Shown: positions 41,890-53,107 of the stretch, piece after piece
Layout: the number at the start of each line of letters is the position of its first letter
How positions within the stretch are numbered: the first letter of the stretch is position 1
NCBI GenBank assembly: GCA_037074705.1
Contig: CM073594.1
Coordinates: 72,526,509 to 72,590,508 of the forward strand
Reading direction: 5' to 3'
DNA length: 64,000 nucleotides
Origin: Zhengitettix transpicula
Lineage: Eukaryota; Arthropoda; Insecta; Orthoptera; Tetrigidae
The notes under the pieces: model-generated
Databases searched by the model: none
Seen by the model: only the letters and a program-made list of their open reading frames with translations
Told to the model about the DNA's origin: nothing
Made by a program: the position numbers and the translations under genes

Positions 41890-43371
41890 ATAGAATGTTA
41901 AGAAAGAGATCTACAGGTTGTGATTTGAGAGTGGGTTGAAGATGACGTAAATTTCAGGAAAAACTCCTACGAATGATCCATTTTTGGTCCAAGAAAATAC
42001 CCCCAAAAAGAAAGATAAGCCACATTAAGAGATCGTGGTTGAAGATCACGGGAAAATTGGTTGAAAAAGTCTTTCCATTGTATGTGTTGGAACATTCGTC
42101 ACTAAACAGTTGGCATTCCAACTATTAAAGACAATGCAAAAAGAGAATACAAGGTTATTCTGATAATCTAGAAGCTTTCACCTTTGTTGACAATGGTCAG
42201 GTAGTATTGTTGTATTTTCTGGTATTCCACTCTCTGAGTAAAGTGGAAGAACAAAGGGGAAACCGTGGATGAACAACAGAGAGTGAGTAGTCCCCGTTAC
42301 TTTGAGGGAAACTGGTTCTCCTTGCAACTGCAAACAGTATTAATTTTCCAATCCATTTCGAAAGCGCCTTCTGATCCTGTTTTGTCTCTAGCAGTCACTC
42401 GTAGGAAAACGCAACTGCGACCAGCTGATGAAATAACTCTCTCTCCAAGGCTCGTTCCCTCATCCCTACATCCATCGAGGTATCGGCTTTTTCCTTTACG
42501 CGATTCAAGGAATCTCAAAGTGGACGACTGTTTTTTCTCCCCGTCTCGTTAGTTAATTTCTTTGTTTTACGATCACACCGTGAAGAGTTGTTAGAGAGAG
42601 AGAGTGGTGGATCCTTTGGCTCACTCACGCCTCCTTCCAGCTTTTGTTTTTGTCCCTGCGGACTTTCCAGGAAGGATGATCATTGCAGACCGCAACACTG
42701 ACTGGTTTTACCAGTCCGTCCTCGTGAGCATCCAAAACTTCACCAACATCTTGTCTACGAAGACAACCGCACCAACCTTAACATCATAACCTTGTATTCT
42801 AATAAAGGGGGAAAAGGCCGCAACGTGAATGGCTATCCCCTTGGTAAGCTTTTTTCTAAAAAAACTAAGAATCCTACCCTGGATGATTTCCGTCTTATCT
42901 CTATCTCTCCTTCTGAATTAACGTTGACCTGGGTTCATTTTTAAAGGTTTTATACTCACGGAGCGTGAACGTTGGAAATACAGGGGCACCAGTGGAGCCT
43001 CCAAACTTGATCGAGGCATGGAGACGGAAATGCTGCGTTCCCAACCTCCATTCATCAGGAATGACGTGGAACAAGACAGGAATACCTGATTGAGGTTTCT
43101 CTAGAATTTTTCCCCTTCACCACCGAATTCAAGGCTAGGACTCCCTTAAATTCTAGGCAAGGGGGTTTCTAATTCTTATTCCTGCTGAGGTTAGTTTTTT
43201 TATTGGATATTACATATTAATAATTTTTTAGTATCAGTACGAACAGTGTAATTTTTTAAAAAAAATTCTATTTAACCCTATAAACTTTCTCTCGGACATT
43301 ATAAGAAGATTTAGCCCTTTTCGTACCCCTTAGCATAACGAAGGTATTATTTATTCTGAGCCAGAATCTCT
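41890..43371. other. No gene called
   Basis: A 95-codon plus-strand frame at 42265-42552 and a 61-codon frame at 42604-42789 lack recognised features. Nothing else identified. Confidence 0.35.
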
Positions 43372-43420
43372 AAAACTAGAAGGGGGACGATGATTGTTCC
43401 TTGTGGCACACCAGAGTCGG
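43372..43420 (-). pseudogene. Short reverse-transcriptase relic (PQG motif)
   Basis: The minus strand reads SGVPQGTIIVPLLVLEI in one frame, matching the non-LTR RT GVPQGSxLGPLLF block with few changes. Neighbouring sequence is not recognisable as RT. Confidence 0.5.
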
Positions 43421-45013
43421 CTTGTGTAGTCTGGCGGGTCGCGTGACGGGCCCCCGACAGTGCTACCAACGCTCATCACGGCTACTTAGGTGCAGGTGAA
43501 GTTACGGCTTTGTTTTCGTTGCGAAACCCATTAGTCAAGTAGCGTAATGATAATGGCGGCCGGAGCTGGCAATGCCTATTACTCACTCGGAGGAAGCCTC
43601 GAGCTAGGAAATTCTTTGTCGTTTAATCAAGTCACGGTTATAAAGCGCTTTCCCATTAAATCCTGAAGTATTCTTACATCTTCACAAACACACACGCCAA
43701 GTGAACTGACATTTGCATTTCTATAGGCGCACGAATCTGGACTGGACTGGACCTGAACCGCTCACGTCTCCAGACACTGAAAAATTAGTTATTTCTTTTA
43801 TTTGTCTTGGCAGAGTGATTTGTTGAAACTCGACGTGAAAATTGGACCCTGTACAGTTATGAATAAAGCAAAACTTTTATTGAATGCAATTCACTTCGCA
43901 GTTGTAACTATTCTTAGAATGCATTTAAGAAATACGAAATGGCGGAACAATAAAGATTTATTAATACTATGGACGAGATCTAAATAATAAAGTCTTGGGG
44001 AAAAAAGATTAAAATCTTAGTTACAAATTTTTTAGGCCCGACATAAAATTCAAAATTGATATTTATCTGAAGTTGAATACAATTAAATCAGTTGTTAAAC
44101 TCTCCCCCAAATATATTAGGAGTCATTTTTTTTTATTAATTCGGGTCTCACATTTTTTATATATTTTTATTGTCCCAAGTATAGATCTAAATGTTCTACT
44201 TACCCCTATTTATTGTTTTATATAGTTTCAAGACGTGTAATTCTTTACTTTATCTGTATTAAATTCTAATTATGGTGACTTAACACCCTGATTTATTTAC
44301 TTTAAATAAATTAACAGAAAAGCTGTCACTTTGTCTGAGAAAAGTGTAGTATCCAACTGAAACACAAAATAATTACAATATTACGACATTTCGTCCACTA
44401 TTTTGGGTCTTAATCAGCTAGGAGACCTAAAGTAAAACTTTACAATAAATTAGAAATGTAAAATTGACAATTACATAGTTAATAAAATTACCCAAATTTA
44501 CAGATTTGAATTAATTACGTTAAAATATAAAGTACTACAGTTTTGAATATTTCAATAAATATTTTATCCATAATAAGCTTTAAATTTTGTGCTAAGAAAT
44601 AAAGAAAGAAATATATGATGAATTGTGGTCCTCTTTGCTTTCTTACCAGCATTTTTGGAAAAATGTTATGCTTCTGGTTAAAATGGTTCTGACCCCGCCC
44701 CGCCTGTCCCCAACCCCTAAATGCCGCTTAAGTGTAGCAACGCTTAGAGAATTGCACTGACAGCCTATGTTTTTATAATAATAAATATTACGTAATTTAA
44801 GATTGTGGATAATCGCGGTGAGGAAGAGATAGAAATTTATATGATTATATTTTAAGGAGAATAATATCCAGGCTCTCCCCTTAGCAATTATGGGGTCGAC
44901 CTAGGGGAAAAATTTCCACGGTTAGATAAATAAATTTACTGAATCGAAATAAGGAAAAGCATAAAATTAATGTCCAAATTGATTTTTAAGAGGACTTGGT
45001 TTCAGTCAAGAAT
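43421..45013. other. No gene recognised; one hammerhead-like motif
   Basis: AT-rich apart from 43421-43640. The minus strand at 44388-44417 reads CTGATTA, AGACCCAAAATAGTGGAC, GAAAT, the same length as the 23261-23290 motif and aligned to it with core substitutions. Confidence 0.35.
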
Positions 45014-45217
45014 TTAGGATTCCATCTCGTGGTCTGATGTTACTAATTGAAAAGTAAATTCCGTTCCTTTTATCAACATTTGAAAGTGAATTACATTCAT
45101 TACGCTTCCCTGTAAGACTCCAAAATCGAGTTCAATCAGATCCTCGAAGGTTTGGACCTTTATATAATGAAAATTAAAATTGCTACGATAATTCGTTTTA
45201 AGGGAAGTTGCCTTCAT
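45014..45217 (-). pseudogene. Reverse-transcriptase relic (PQG region)
   Basis: A 67-codon minus-strand frame contains FEDLIELDFGVLQGSVMNVI, recognisable as the segment around the GVPQGSVLGP motif of a LINE RT with a Pro-to-Leu change. Downstream residues do not match RT. Confidence 0.45.
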
Positions 45218-45974
45218 AGTCAGGATTTTAGGATTTTACTCCGTGCTAAATGTTTCTACTGTATTCTTCGAATGATATTTAGTCTGAAAATGTTTGTCAC
45301 TTTACTGACAACTGGAATGTTATTTTCCCCATCTACAAGCCTCCAGAATTCTCCTTATTTCTCACCTTATCTGCGTCGTCCCCGTGAACGAGAAATTTTT
45401 GTTTCGTCGGGTGCTTTGGCCGAGGGTTGTTTGGACGAAGAAATCTCTTATAAGTTGTGTGAAATACCGAGCCTCATCTGTGTGTGTGTGTGTCTATGTG
45501 TGCGCGTGTGTGTGGAGGAAGATGTCTACCTGAAAACAAGTGCCGACAACACCAGGACCAAAAAAAAGTGGGGATGGGGCGCCTGCGGGGGAGATAGGGA
45601 GGCCTTCAAAGGAGGATTTATGTGGCGCGTGGGGCGTGTCCGAAGACAGGGGTTCGAAACCACCAATCACATACCTACAGATCAAACAAGAGAGAAGCGG
45701 TGAAGTTCTCACAAAAATTACCAGTATAAAATAGACAGAGAGAAAAAATATAGGGTTGGGGGCTGGGGAAGAAAACACTGGGCGAAATTATGAAGGGGCA
45801 GAAGAAGAAGAAAAAATTACTGGCATGTTAAAGGAAATGGAGATGTAGACTGGAGAATCTATTGGTTACTTCACTCAGGAAAGTAACGTTATATATACTG
45901 TAATAATCAACAATTAATTATTTAATTTATTTAATTTTTGAAGAATTCGAGCCCCTCGTTGTGGTAGCCATTTA
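45218..45974. other. Unassigned sequence with a TG microsatellite
   Basis: A (TG)n-rich run occupies about 45480-45514. Long overlapping frames across it on both strands (for example 45152-45703) are produced by the low-complexity run and the adjacent RT relic. Confidence 0.4.
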
Positions 45975-46852
45975 TGTAATAATCAACAGGTAGGCTTTAT
46001 TTAAATGAAAATATAATAAAAAATTTACAAATAAAATATAATTAATTATCACTTTGTGGTTCACACTCAAAACAATTACAATTAAAAATTTTATATCTCA
46101 GGGCCTTTCCTTGGTTTGATAATGAACAAAAAAAAAGATTTAAAATCTTATTAACAAAACAGTTCACAATTTACCTAAACAATATGTCGATAGAGTGAAA
46201 GAAATTAAAAAGTAAAGTAATTAACTTTGATTGACAATTAAAAAGGGAACGAAATCTGACTTTATCTTTTAATTAGCTTTTACAATATTATTCAAAATTA
46301 TGTTACTTACGGACCGTCGGTCTGGTACCAGAACAATCAATTTTACCTCGTTCGGACACTTTTACACTCTTTAATTATTTAATATCAGGCCTTGGTTTTC
46401 ACTGATTCTACACTTCACTTTAATATTTGGCAAGATTGGCTGTATTCCGTTGACTGCTCCGCTCCACAATAATTTCTCCTGGATTAATTTATTCACGAAG
46501 ATTTTGGAAAGTTCTATTCTGACGAAAACTGCTATTACTTTCCAATATTTACGCTGCAATACTTCCGTGAATGTTTTCTTTGTATTAATTCACAACTTTA
46601 ACTAGTTATACAATAACGATGTCTAGTCTCTGCTCAAGTTTTATTACTTGTTCTGCTCCTCGTAATGTTTCTCCGCCAACTAACTATCCTAGTGCTCTCT
46701 AGTTTGAGCGCGCATTTACATTTCGGCATTTTCTCAAAGCAACAGAGCTCAGCGCTATTGTTGCTCTGCTCGCCTTACCGCTATAATGGATTTATCAAAC
46801 AATTCAAATTTTTATGTCCAAACAATTAATGGTCTAATTAACTATTACTACA
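45975..46852 (-). mobile_element. LTR-like repeat, copy D (reverse orientation)
   Basis: TGTAATAATCAACAGGTAGG to ATTACTACA, 878 bp. It contains CTCAGGGCC..TTGGTTTGATAATG and CGAAATCTGAC..TTTTACAAT. CTGGTACCAG is at 46322-46331, with the reverse complement of GTAAGT at 46305-46310, 11 nt away. Near its end a TTTGAGCGCGCA block and a CAACAGAGCTCAGCG(C/G)TATTG block are shared with copy B. The flanks (TTTA, ATAC) do not form a clean duplication. Confidence 0.7.
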
Positions 46853-47094
46853 ATACATACCGATAAGGTCCCTTGCGGAAGGAAAAACCTCGACAGGAAA
46901 CCTAAATTGTCCTCAGGACAGCAAAAATAATTTTGTCAGACGAAACGTGCTTCGTAAAATGAAATATAAATATCTAGCGTGAGGTAAAATTCTAAAATAC
47001 TGACAGTGAAGCCAACTTCCCTTAAAACCAAGTATCGTAGCAATTTTAATTTTAATTATGTAAACGACAAAGTCATCTAGCATGTGACAGAATC
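46853..47094. other. Short unassigned interval
   Basis: A GTCAGACGAAACGTGC segment near 46936-46951 resembles the GAAACGT motif group. Nothing else. Confidence 0.3.
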
Positions 47095-47161
47095 TACATC
47101 CATTACGTTTCCCTGTGGGACTCCAATATCTGGAGTCCCACAGGGAAACATAATGGATGTA
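47095..47161. repeat. Near-perfect palindrome carrying a reverse-transcriptase PQG fragment
   Basis: Arms 47095-47125 and 47131-47161 match at 30 of 31 positions around a 5-nt centre. The right arm encodes SGVPQGNIMDV on the plus strand, and the left arm encodes the same on the minus strand. The left arm also resembles the relic at 45014-45217 (ATTCATTACG.TTCCCTGT). Confidence 0.9.
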
Positions 47162-48199
47162 CTTTTGTTTCTAAATGATGAATGAAGACACATTGTTAGA
47201 CGGAATTATAATTTCAGAAATATATGTCCGACCTGTTGTAAAATTCTTAACTAATGACAGAACCAAAATTCCTTTAATATTAAAATAGTATATTTATTTT
47301 TCTTATTTTGTTATTTAAATTAAATAGATTGATTTATCTAACTGTAGCTCTTGGCCACTATTAATTTTTGGACTAATTAATTATCCTCTAAAATGTTTCA
47401 AGATTTTTTTTTCTATTCGGCAGTTATTTTTGAAGTAGGAAATTATAAAGTTTCCTTTGTCTCTTATAATTTAATTTCGTTTTTAATAAAAAAAAAGTTT
47501 CTGCTTGTCTCTCACAAGACCCATCTCTTGACAGTTTAAAGAAGTCAATTTGGGTGTGTCACAAGGAAGTGACCACTTCTGTTCCGAGATTCCGAGCCCA
47601 CAATATGGAAATTTAGTCTCTAGGTTCCTATTACCTGTATTAAAGAACAAAACGAGAGATAAATCTTATTACAAACCGGGAGGTTTTTTTGTTTTTTTTT
47701 GTGTTCAGTAGAAAGTTTTTTGTATTTGCTACGGGTTTACCACCGTTTCCTTTTACCTCTGAGAAATGACTCAGTCATTTTTTAAATTAATTGTTAGACT
47801 GAACTGTTATTTTTTTCAAACATATGAAAGTAATTGAACGCGTTGAAATAATTATAAATAAAATAAATTTGTACTGTTTGATCCATTAATAGTGAATTTA
47901 GAACTGAGCCAACTTCTCTCTGCAAATTATTTTAACTTTCAATGATGTTGTAAACACTTATTCCATATTATTTCCATCATATAAAGGAGCAAATGGTCTT
48001 AAGGTGTTGGGCAGAGTAAATTAAGAACTATCGGATTGTTTGTAAGAGTGTTACAGGGAAGTATAACCGGTCAGTATCCTGCTATTAATTCTATTGCAAA
48101 GGAGATGATGTTCACACTCTGGTTATATCGTTTTAATTGCCTCTAAGGGGATATGAGGACCTAATCACATCAAAAGCGAACTTTTAGCTCGCACAGAAA
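47162..48199. other. AT-rich sequence, no gene recognised
   Basis: No supported frame, RNA gene or repeat. Confidence 0.4.
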
Positions 48200-48270
48200 T
48201 CAAAATTTTGGTGTACCACAGGGAAGCGTCATCGGACCACTTTTGCCTTATAGATTCATTTATAAATGAC
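48200..48270 (+). pseudogene. Reverse-transcriptase relic (PQG motif)
   Basis: Plus strand NFGVPQGSVIGPLLP is followed by a recognisable but frameshifted continuation (IFINDH-like). It is the best preserved of the short PQG relics. Upstream sequence is not clearly RT. Confidence 0.6.
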
Positions 48271-49576
48271 CATTAACGGAATTAATCTCGGAGTTTTTAT
48301 TATTCTCATTCTACAAAGGGAAAACAAAGAGGGGTAATCAAGAATATTTAATTGCTATTTATAATTCAGGTTTTGGGTTAAACCAACTCAGTCAGGTCTA
48401 TGGCTTCTTTTATAACTCTACCTATCTTACGATACCCCGAAATTAATCTTCCTATTTTTCCCCCAAATTAAAGTTCGCTTCTACAAAGATCTCGGCGACC
48501 TTTGTTCGCAGTCTATACATTTGCAAATTATCACCATATTTATATATATTATATTGGAGCAAGGAAGATTAAGAGTTAGACAACGCAACAACTCAGCTAC
48601 AGTAGAGACAATTTGTTTATCAATCTGACATCCTTGTTGCTTTCTTACTCTTATTAATTAAATCTACTACATTTAGTTTGACTGATTATGTAACTATAAT
48701 ATCAGAAACTAACTTTGATTTCTTTTCTCTATCTGATTACAGGTGAGTCAACTTTCTTGAACTAGAACAAATATAGAAATACTCTTCACCTGTGTCAAAG
48801 GTAAATGATTAACAGTTTTACCACACCTTCCCGGATCTATAAAACAGTCTTCTTTCTGCTATTAAAATACCCCTTTTATTCCAAGACTGCCTCTTCCATT
48901 ACGCTCGCCCACTTCCTTTTACATGAATCTGATAGAAAATTATCACTTCTCTTATCCTGCACTCATTTATAATGGTACGTTGACGTCAGTCATTATTGTA
49001 TGGATTAAAGGTTTTCATAAATATTTTATTTGGATATTTCCGGTAATTTAATTTTAAAATGAATGTTTTTACAATTTTGAAAGTGAAAAATACTATTTTT
49101 ACTCATATCAGTAATAATACTCAGATGATTTTTGCTTTAAATTTAATAGACGACTATTAAATATGTATGAATAACTAATAAAAATATTAATATTTAAAAA
49201 TATTGTAATAATTTCCCTACCACGGGCCGAATTTATTGTTAAAACGAAAAATTTTCAAGAAACGAGACACATTCGCATCCGGGATGGCGATGACGTCACG
49301 GTGACGTCACTGGAGCTGTACGGACTCTTCTAAGTCTCACCGTCCCTCGTAAGACCTCGAACGACCCCGGCAATCCTGTCTCGTCCCTTAAAATATTAAT
49401 CACACCAAATTAAAAGAGCAAGGATTGATGCGCATGCTCGTCGCTTAGCCTCTCCACGTTCTCGGGGTGTTGCTCCCATAAAAATAGAAATTTATAAACT
49501 CAAACAGGGTGGCCAAAACATATATATTACTTATAAAACAGATTTAGCTAACTGTTGGGAGGAAAATCCTAGTGTG
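48271..49576. other. No gene recognised; start of a TGACGTCA-rich stretch
   Basis: AT-rich to about 49250, then GC-richer. A paired site at 49291-49309 (two TGACGTCA 3 bp apart) is followed by CTGTACGGACTC, which recurs inside the next element near 49617. Confidence 0.4.
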
Positions 49577-50190
49577 TTGAGATGACGTCACGCGACAAGT
49601 CACAGAGGCCTCGCCTGTACGGACTCCGCAACCAGCCCCAGGGTCTCTTACCTAAAAGAAGAACAGTGAGGACTGCACAAAGCAGTCTTGGATCTTCTTC
49701 GAGGATTTTTTGGTGCGTTGAACTGAAACTGACGAAAGAATTATTGTTGTTACCTGTTTAAACCAAGACACCGCCGAATGTTGCTGGGCCATCGACGTTG
49801 TGACGTCCTTTGTAGTATTTTTTTTTTATATAAAACGAGAGGTAAGGCGATCGTCCTTGATCCTCGCACTACTATTGTGTCCGCCGAGCGAGGAAATGGC
49901 GCCGTAAAGTGTCGCATTACCGAGAAGGCACAAGGCCACTGCTCCATTTACGTCGCGGATTTATAGACTCCGACGTTTTGCGATTGAAACGTCATCTGCT
50001 GTTCGTGTCACGGAGTTGCTGTAGTCGTTGCACTTAGTTCTACGGACTATCTTGGTCGCGTAAATCCACGAAGAAGTCGCTAGAGTTTACCTTTAATAAC
50101 TGCTCTTCCTTCCGTAACTCTGGGGCTGGTTACGGAGGCGAGATTGGCAGAATACGTACAGGTCTCTGTGACCTCAGATATTCCTCTCAA
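49577..50190. mobile_element. Candidate fold-back element with about 90-bp diverged inverted ends
   Basis: The left end GTTGAGATGACGTCAC..GTCACAGAGGCC..CTGTACGGACTCCGCAACCAGCCCCAGGG matches the reverse complement of the right end (GTTGAGAGGAATATC..GGTCACAGAGACCTGTACGTATT..CTCCGTAACCAGCCCCAGAG). The interior has no recognised coding sequence. It holds an AAACGTCATCTGC segment near 49989 that resembles the GATGA..AAAACG motif group. Confidence 0.55.
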
Positions 50191-50390
50191 CTCTGAGGTT
50201 TTAATTAAAAAAAATAATTCAGAAGATACAGAAGAAGCTTAAATTCGAAGCGCAGCCATTATAGGCCATGAAATATTTTTAATTAAAGGATCAGGACGGA
50301 CAAATGTCGAACGGACAAGGAATTGTAGGCGAAACCGCGCTATGGCTATAGAATAATGGACGGAAAAATCTCGTGCCGGGCCTTGGTGTC

Positions 50391-50455
50391 GAGTGGAATG
50401 GCTCAGTTGTTAGAGCACCTGTGTACCAACCAGCCCGGGTTCGATTTTCCGATAC
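50391..50455 (+). repeat. tRNA-derived SINE head
   Basis: TGGCTCAGTTG (pol III A box, 50399-50409) and GGTTCGATT (B box, 50438-50446) stand at tRNA-like spacing, with TTAGAGCACCTGTG between them. The acceptor stem does not close, so a SINE or tRNA relic is more likely than a functional tRNA gene. The family differs from the tRNA-Val SINEs. Confidence 0.55.
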
Positions 50456-51656
50456 GGTACAGATTTTTCTGCCTGATCTTTTAAGAAAAAAAATAACAGA
50501 CTTCTGGTAATATTCATAAATTAGATTGAAAAATTCTTACAAAATTGGAGTTTTCTTGAAGTGTAGAAACATGATGTAATACTCACCATGTTAGTCTGGT
50601 CTTTTTATAAAAAATCAGATAACAATTACTTTTATCAGTTTTACTGTTGTACCTTACAATTATTAATAAATTAGTTTTGTAAAAAAAAAATTCTTTCCGT
50701 CATCTTGTTTAAGTTTTTAGATGAAAATTTTATTTTCCTGGCAGTAATAACAACCGAGAACGTTGAAAGTGACGAGGTTCAGAGCTTACGAGAGCCCGTA
50801 CACAACGACTTCGGTGACGTCACCGCGCTCCAGAGCCAGCCAGCTATTTTCTTCCGTTTCCCCGTCTTCGAATAGTCAGTGATGGGCACTTCTACCAGTA
50901 ATTATTATTCTTAACGCTTAAAATATACTTAATAGTTTTCCATTAAATTTAATTACTGTTTTGACGATTTTTTAAGAGACGTAAAGGAGCGTAAGCAATT
51001 TTTTTAAGAGCGTTCACCTTGAAACCTGTTAATTTAAATGTTAAATTCTAGCGTACTGTAAGTAAATTATATTTGTGGTTGAAAAGAGCTCGATTAAAAA
51101 TAGAAGACTTAAAAATAAATACGTGAGTGATACGACCATTTTTCATGATGGTAGCAAGAAAGAAAACCCAAAATCCTGTCTTGAACGTCAATGGAAATCA
51201 CTGCTTCACAGGATATTTTCCCTATTTTATGCTCTTTAGCTGGTGGTTTATGCTCTTTGCGCAACATCGTTACCGTAATTACTCTCGTGGCTAATAGTGG
51301 AAAAGGCAAAGTGTTATGGAGGTTTACGATAAAACCTCGTAAAACAGTGATGCAAGTGAGTGCAAGTACGCGGAACACGTTCACGAGGTGGGGGTAGATA
51401 GAGTTTCTCTCACAACACAAGAGGATAACTTCACTTTTCCTTCTCACATTTCTGTTCTGGGAACACTTTGATAAATATTAAATCGAGGCCTATAATAAAA
51501 TTTACTTCTAAATCCAAAAAGTAAAAGCGGATAGGTTTCAAATTGTTGTAACTAAAAACAGAAAACAGGCCAAATTTTTTGTGTATAAGTAAATTATAAA
51601 CATGCGATGAGGCAATTCATAATTGCAAAGATAACGTCACTATACCGACTAGAGGA
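50456..51656. other. No gene recognised
   Basis: AT-rich with one CRE at 50815-50822. A 112-codon minus-strand frame (51109-51447) and overlapping shorter plus-strand frames lack recognised features. Confidence 0.35.
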
Positions 51657-51688
51657 GTTGCGCATGCGCAACAGCACGGATGACGTCA
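51657..51688. promoter_or_regulatory. NRF1-like palindrome next to a CRE
   Basis: GTTGCGCATGCGCAAC is a perfect 16-bp palindrome containing the GCGCATGCGC core recognised by NRF1/EWG-type factors. TGACGTCA follows 8 bp later. Such pairs are common in housekeeping promoters of animals. No transcript start is visible nearby. Confidence 0.45.
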
Positions 51689-52159
51689 CTGCGCACCCAA
51701 CTTACCAGTAGTATATACAAAACCAATAGAAAATCTTTCACTTAATAGATTGCAGCCGCGTTCAATAATGATAATTTAATTGAAATATTAGTTGTCTTGT
51801 GATAAGGTATTTCTTTACGTCCGTGCAGTTTAAATCTAATAAAATAAATTATCCGGAAACACGGGTCTGATCAGGGTCTAACATTAGGAACGAAACTTAC
51901 AGCTTTATTAATTAAATTATAATTTTTATCGAACAAGTGTAAAATGTCCAAAAGTCATACTTGAATGTAATTTTACTTCTTGATATCCCAGACAGACGTT
52001 GGCACACCTTTTTAATATTCTTTTAATGACTCCACTGTCACCACTATGACACTTCGTTTTTGATCCTGACATTGGCCACCAGGTGAACACACTTCTGTTT
52101 GTGGATTGTCCAGTAGCCGCTTTTAGTGAGTGTGCCAGTGTTTGTGCTACCGTTGCCTA

Positions 52160-52240
52160 ATTTCGGGCTGACCTTTGAGTCCTCCGCGGTCGGAGGTCGC
52201 GGGCTATAAAAGACGGCGGCCACGAGGCTTCCATAAACTG
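52160..52240 (+). promoter_or_regulatory. Candidate TATA-box core promoter
   Basis: TATAAAAG at 52205-52212 sits in a GC-rich context (GGTCGCGGGC before, ACGGCGGCCACGAGG after), about 30 bp upstream of CTTCCATAAACTG. The arrangement resembles a strong TATA promoter directing plus-strand transcription, downstream of the CRE cluster. The downstream frame (52175-52432) has no recognised product. Confidence 0.4.
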
Positions 52241-53107
52241 CGTAAAAGAAGAAAAAAAAACACGGAACCACTTCTTATTCTTAGGCTTCTTGTCTTGATG
52301 TTGTGTGACGAAACGACTTTAAAGCAGATCACTCGCGTGTCGATCCGCCTTCTTTGGTCCATTGCACTCTCTGGAGCCTCAGGACCAGGACCCCCCCCCC
52401 CAAGAAAAACCCTGGAAAACAGGAATCCTTAATTTTTTTTTATAAAAAATACTACAATGATCTGAAATTTTTTTCGATTATTCCTCATCGTCGTTTTTCC
52501 AACCACTGTATCCCACCTAACAATTTTCCTTTATATATGGAAGGAATCTGGTGACGTCATCAGCGGTCAAGAAAATAGAGATATTAACCTCACACTCCTT
52601 GGATGTTTACCATTTTATCCCGATGCCTGGGTTTCTGCTGCGACATGTTTAAGGTAATTCCCACCTTTACAAGTGGACGAAGCGTCTACAAACCCACTTG
52701 GAGCGTCTACAAGAGTTTTTTTTAGTCCCTGTATACTGATGATGCTTCCTTCTTTTACCCTTCTGCATTTTCACGTATACAGTCATAGGCTATTTCTGCT
52801 TCTTTTGCTGGTAACACTATCATAATAGGACTTAGGAGAACGTAATTGACATCCCCACACGTATTGTAGCTCGATTCCTGTTTACAGACACTGCAAAAAT
52901 TCATTTAATTTTTAAACACAGAGCATTATCCCCTAAACATGAATAGCCTTACGTTCGATGGTCTCCACGGCTATCGGTATTTAATCATGAAAGGAGATTA
53001 ACCATTCAGTGGTTGGAGTTCCATATTTTCTGCTGTTCTCTACTCGAATATACGAACATATTTTAAATACCGTTGTAAATGACGTGACAACATTTCGGCG
53101 AAGTTTC
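52241..53107. other. No gene recognised
   Basis: Includes a C11-type homopolymer near 52390 and AT-rich DNA. Nothing supported. Confidence 0.35.

Larger units (their letters stand above)
48981..52559. promoter_or_regulatory. Cluster of seven TGACGTCA (CRE/ATF-type) palindromes
   Basis: Perfect 8-bp sites lie at 48981, 49291, 49302, 49583, 50815, 51681 and 52552 (start positions). TGACGTCA is the full CRE palindrome bound by CREB/ATF-family factors. Several sites share an extended (A/G)TGACGTCAC context. At this base composition fewer than one site would be expected in the whole window, so the density is unusual. Some sites lie in repeats (49583). Confidence 0.45.

Noticed and set aside
42604..42920. 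LINE-like GGKGRNVNGYPLG..DDFRLIS peptide pieces
   Set aside because: Resemblance to reverse-transcriptase N-terminal motifs is too weak without a profile search.
45595..45660. tRNA-like GTGGCGCGTGG..GGGGTTCGAAACC
   Set aside because: Has a B-box-like word but no convincing A box at the right spacing or cloverleaf.
45152..45703. 183-codon plus-strand frame
   Set aside because: Runs over a reverse-transcriptase relic of the opposite strand and a TG microsatellite (CVCVCLCVRVCV); not a plausible protein.
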